This document shows, piece by piece, positions 11,546 through 64,000 of a DNA stretch of 64,000 bases. Position 1 is the stretch's first letter, and the number at the start of each line of letters is the position of its first letter. Source of the stretch: Linyphia triangularis (taxonomy: Eukaryota; Arthropoda; Arachnida; Araneae; Linyphiidae); contig OZ021731.1 in NCBI GenBank assembly GCA_963978545.1, positions 24,634,093 through 24,698,092 of the forward strand. The letters are read 5' to 3'. A model generated the notes under the pieces. That model worked only from the letters and a program-made list of their open reading frames with translations, was not told the DNA's origin and ran no database searches. The position numbers and the translations under genes were made by a program.

Positions 11546-12755
11546 AACCAGTATACTACGAGTAGAAATGCACCGATTTTTTTATTTTTTTTTAACAAAC
11601 TTTATGATCAGTTTTTACTTTCAGTTAGCCTATATGTGAATATAAATACATGTAATGAAAGAATTGCATTAGGTTAACCTTTTTTGTTTATATTTTCTTC
11701 CATTTCAACACATCTTAGGACGTTCCGAGTTGACAATGTTGACAAGAAAAATATGTTTGTCTATCTGTAGTTAGCAAAATTTCATCAACGTTGTTCAGCT
11801 TTTATTTACAGGTCAGTAGTGATGGCCATGGTAACTGTCCGGTTTCCATCAAAATTACGCATAAGCATAAGATAGGTGCCATTGAAAGATTTATTTTTAT
11901 TGAATTAAAAAAAAAAAAAAAAAAGGCTTTTACGATTTTAATCAAAATTGTTATGGTGATGCTTTTCAAAGTGTTTAGCATTCTCACTATTCCTGATATA
12001 CTCTCATTTAAACATACTCTCAATTCCTGTATAAATTTTATAATGGTGTAAAAAGTAGAAAAGCGAGTGCCTTTCATACAAATGTCTCCTCCCTTGAATA
12101 TTACCTAACAATGACTGTTCCTCCTCTGTTTCACTTGCCCTAAAACAAAATGTAATAATTATCGTAAAACATAAAACTAATTTCGCTTCATTTGAGGATT
12201 TTTGTTGTGCTATAATAATAATTATCGGCAAACTGGCCAACTTTTTCTCAATTAATGAAAATATGAAAACGAAAGTGGTAAGTTATACCAATCCATGTTA
12301 AACTGAAATGCTGTGACCATTATTCTACTGTAATTGAAAGTTTTTGCGATTTTCCACTCCTCTAGTAAAAATCACACCATTCATTACTTCAAGAAAATCT
12401 AAGAAAATGCTCATCATTTTGAATGGGACAACCGTATTTTCTAGAAAAAACAGGACATTTCCATCAGCCTATAGTTAACATGTAATTATACCCATATTAG
12501 ATCGATTAATAATCTATCAAACTTATACTTAAACTTGTTAGTTTAATAGTTCACAAATTGAAAGATTATTATGAAATATATGAATTGACCAACCCAATGT
12601 AACATATTTTAAAATAAGTATACGGATTCGAAAATTCAATGCCACATGCTTTTTAAATTAAGTATAGTATTCTCAATTTCAATAAACAATACTTTGTACG
12701 ATTTTTAAATAATAATAAATTATGACATTTTGAAAATTTTATAAAGGAAATTAAA
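11546..12755. other. Intergenic spacer between convergent genes
   Basis: No gene recognised. The 86- and 91-residue frames near 11791-12077 face each other across a poly-A tract and look accidental. The ATPase 3' end lies at the right edge. Confidence 0.5.
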
Positions 12756-12761
12756 TTTATT
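12756..12761 (-). terminator. Poly(A) signal of the P5B ATPase gene
   Basis: AATAAA on the - strand, about 50 bp after the stop codon at 12811, implying a short 3' UTR. Confidence 0.5.
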
Positions 12762-12810
12762 AAAAATAAAATCTTATTTCAGCACAAAGAAAATAATCAG
12801 CCATTCGAAT

Positions 12811-61630
<48,820 letters not shown>

Positions 61631-61801
61631 CTGCATATCGGAAACATAACAAAACCTGTTAAGCATCCGAAGAATCTGTTGTTCAGTGATAATTATCGGT
61701 GCTTAGGAATTAATTCGTTGATCGTTGGCGACACAAAAATTTCACCAAACGGAACTTTGATCGACAACAAAATGTTCGCCAACAATCGACGAGATAATTC
61801 A

Positions 61802-62595
61802 TCTATATATTAAATAGGCAATACGTTTTTTGGGGTTAGTCCGTCCGCCTAAACTACTCAACCAATTTCAATGATCAAGGTGTCATTTTAAAGGAAATAA
61901 GCTGTAGATTTGCCAAAACGTGCCAAAATAATTTATTAACACTTTATTAATTAGTTAAATTTCAATATTTTTCCTCATTAAGCTACTACAAAGCCTCAAT
62001 GATTTTGAATATAAGAATGGCAACATCCTTAAGTAAACAAACCCGCTGCTCGGGGGTTCAACCAACCAACCAACCGTTGCTAATTTTAAAGCTATCCTTA
62101 CGTATGTAAACAACAAACCCGTTGCTAATATTAAAGCTCTTTTTAAACTCTTCGTTTCAAGAGTAGATTTTTTTCAAGTAGATTTTTTTCTGTTTTTCTG
62201 AAGCATTTTTGTATTAGAGTAATTATTATTTTGAAGTATTTCTATCCAGAAAATGCCTCGCGTTGGACGTCGTTCTCTAACGGGGCGACTTATCAGAATA
62301 AATAAAAGATATTGCGACTTCAATGTAAGGGCATAACTAATGAAGTTTTAAGTCAGAATGTTGGCGGATAGTATATTTAACTTTCTATTATGAAACTTGC
62401 AATTTGGGTGTTTTCTCTATTAGGCCTTACATTAAAGTTATAAAAATTTGGTTATATTTTTTATGGCTGGCAAACCTATTCGAGTGCAGCAAGATGTTTT
62501 AACCACAAATTCGAGAGGCAAAGCCGCTCAATCCGAGCGCAGCGAGGTGTTTGGGGGTTGGCGAGCGTTAGCGAGCAGGGGGCGAAGCCCCCTAG
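61802..62595 (+). mobile_element. Helitron-like element, first of a head-to-tail pair
   Basis: A|TCTATATATTAAATAGG at the 5' end; 3' end with hairpin GGGGGC-GAA-GCCCCC running into CTAG, followed by T. No Rep/helicase. Contains 'ttagtccgtccgcctaaact' and the 'gcgagcgttagcgagcaggg' motif. The hairpin abuts the CTAG, closer than the roughly 10 nt of classical Helitrons. Confidence 0.75.
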
Positions 62596-63276
62596 TCTAT
62601 ATATTTAATAGGCAATACGTTTTTTGGGGTTAGTCCGTCCGCCTAAACTGCTCAACCAATTTCAATGATCAAGGTGTCATTTTAAAGGAAATAAGCTGTA
62701 GATTTGCCAAAACGTGCCAAAATAATTTATTAACACTTTATTAATTAGTTAAATTTCAATATTTTTCTTCATTAAGCTACTACAAAGCCTCAATGATTTT
62801 GAATATAAGAATGGCAACATCCTTACGTATGTAAACAACAAACCCGTTGCTAATTTTAAAGCTCTTTTTAAACTCTTCGTTTCAAAGTTGATTTTTTCTG
62901 TTTTTCTGAAGCATTTTTGTATTAGAGTAATTATTATTTTGAAGTATTTCTATCCAGAAAAACCAACGCAAGCGAGGCATTCAGGGTTTGGTGAGTGTAG
63001 CTCGCGTTGTAATAAATAAAAGATATTGGGACTTCAATGTAAGGGCATAGCTAATGAAGTTTTAAGTCAGAATGTTGGCGGATAGTATATTTAACTTTCT
63101 ATTATGAAACATGCAATTTGGGTGTTTCCTCTATTAGGCCTTACATTAAATTTATAAAAATTTGGTTACATTTTTATGGCTGGCAAACCTATTCGAGCGC
63201 AGCCAGATGTTTTAACCACAAATTCGAGCGTTTGGGGGTTGGCGAGCGTTAGCGAGCAGGGGGCGAAGCCCCCTAG
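62596..63276 (+). mobile_element. Helitron-like element, second of a head-to-tail pair
   Basis: Begins TCTATATATTTAATAGG directly after the CTAG of the first copy and ends with the same hairpin and CTAG, before T. Shorter by about 113 bp through internal deletions, otherwise nearly identical. Confidence 0.78.
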
Positions 63277-64000
63277 TAAGTATAACTTAATAACTTTCAC
63301 AAACCCAAAATCAGTAGTTATTTCTTTGAGATCTTCACTAAATAATAACTTTAATGTATTTTAACTATTTGAGACTGCCAACTTTTAAATTTAATGCTAA
63401 TTTAAAAATGTTTTCTGACTTCCCAAATTAAAAAAATTATTAAATATTTCCGAAATAATGTAGATTTATGTAACTAGAGAACGTTAAAGCGACAAAATTC
63501 TTCATAATAGAAATAGGTTGCAAGTTTAAATAGGCGTGCTCTCACGGTTGTCTAACTTGGTTGATACCGTAGAAAATTATAAAAGGAACTTATAGAAAGA
63601 TATACGGGAAGAATAACAGGGATTTTACCTAACATTTTACCTAAGTCGATTGATAGTTTTATGTCTTATTTTATTTATTTTTTTAAAAAACTTTAGATTT
63701 GAGGCGTATGCAGAATCTCTTGCAATTTCTCTTGAAATGGCTTTGCTGTGGTTATAAGTAATGATTTCAATTTCCGCTATTAAATAATCATAGGTCTGTG
63801 ATTAAAAAATTGGCTTAAAAATAATTAGTGAATTTTACAGTATTTTAAGAAAAATAATTTTAAAATTTAATCACATAAACATTTGGTGCCTAAAAATTGT
63901 GTGACCAAAATGTATGATCCCAAATAAAAAAAATATGTGCAATATTTTTATTCAATTAAGAGAAACAGAATACTATTTATATGATCTTATAATATATATT
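63277..64000. other. No gene seen
   Basis: No exon carrying the missing actuator-domain or M1-M2 sequence of the ATPase is visible here, so its 5' part lies beyond the window. Confidence 0.5.

Noticed and set aside
11371..11677. Recurrent small ORFs with MGVCKCMLACLMTN or PTRDLNPQLRGLEASTLTTMP (also 2174, 38424, 44733, 44825)
   Set aside because: They are SINE family A read in either direction, including its tRNA-like head.
61631..64000. Upstream ATPase exon (start of actuator domain, M1-M2)
   Set aside because: No - strand segment with an appropriate end before the split Gly codon of TGES and similarity to the family was found.

Overview
The window is AT-rich eukaryotic nuclear DNA dominated by transposable elements and microsatellites. 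Long introns, a divergent intronless ionotropic receptor and the mix of Tc1/mariner, hAT, Helitron-like and tRNA-derived elements suggest an arthropod. A chelicerate, probably a spider, is my best guess. That is inference; no marker in the window fixes the species.

Two host genes can be supported. (1) A single-exon ionotropic (glutamate-type) receptor on the + strand, 8854-10104, with a TATA box upstream and a poly(A) signal downstream. (2) A P5B-type P-type ATPase (ATP13A2/3-like, polyamine/cation transporter) on the - strand, spread over 21 exons from 61630 down to the stop codon at 12811. I rebuilt it exon by exon. Splice phases agree throughout, and the 2576 coding bases give 857 residues from the ES of TGES to the stop, with PPALP, DKTGTLTE, KGAPE, TGDN and GDGAND intact. 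Its 5' exons lie beyond base 64000. The two genes converge, with their 3' ends about 2.5 kb apart.

Layout: 1-5 kb holds nested repeats (a candidate 3-kb element with GC-rich ends, a hAT-like copy, a SINE, a solo LTR and a fold-back element). 5-8.8 kb is mostly bare except for a Harbinger-like remnant. 8.8-10.3 kb is the receptor gene, and 10.5-11.6 kb holds a long palindrome and a SINE. From 12.8 kb on everything lies in or between ATPase exons. The introns hold at least four Tc1/mariner elements (31.8, 36.1, 41.9 and 45.5 kb), an internally deleted hAT element with perfect 8-bp target duplications (24.0-27.2 kb), piggyBac-like, Harbinger-like and hAT MITEs, Helitron-like elements (21.8, 50.8, 61.8 and 62.6 kb, the last two fused head to tail), four kinds of tRNA-derived sequence, solo LTRs and large (TA)n tracts.

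The most interesting points are: a local tandem duplication that copied the acceptor and start of the last ATPase exon, giving a possible alternative C-terminus; small LTR elements (TRIMs) whose LTRs carry tRNA-like Pol III promoter modules, with two different modules on one body; Tc1/mariner copies turned into fold-backs by inverted duplication of a transposase end; and a Tc1/mariner copy only about 32 bp from an ATPase splice acceptor.
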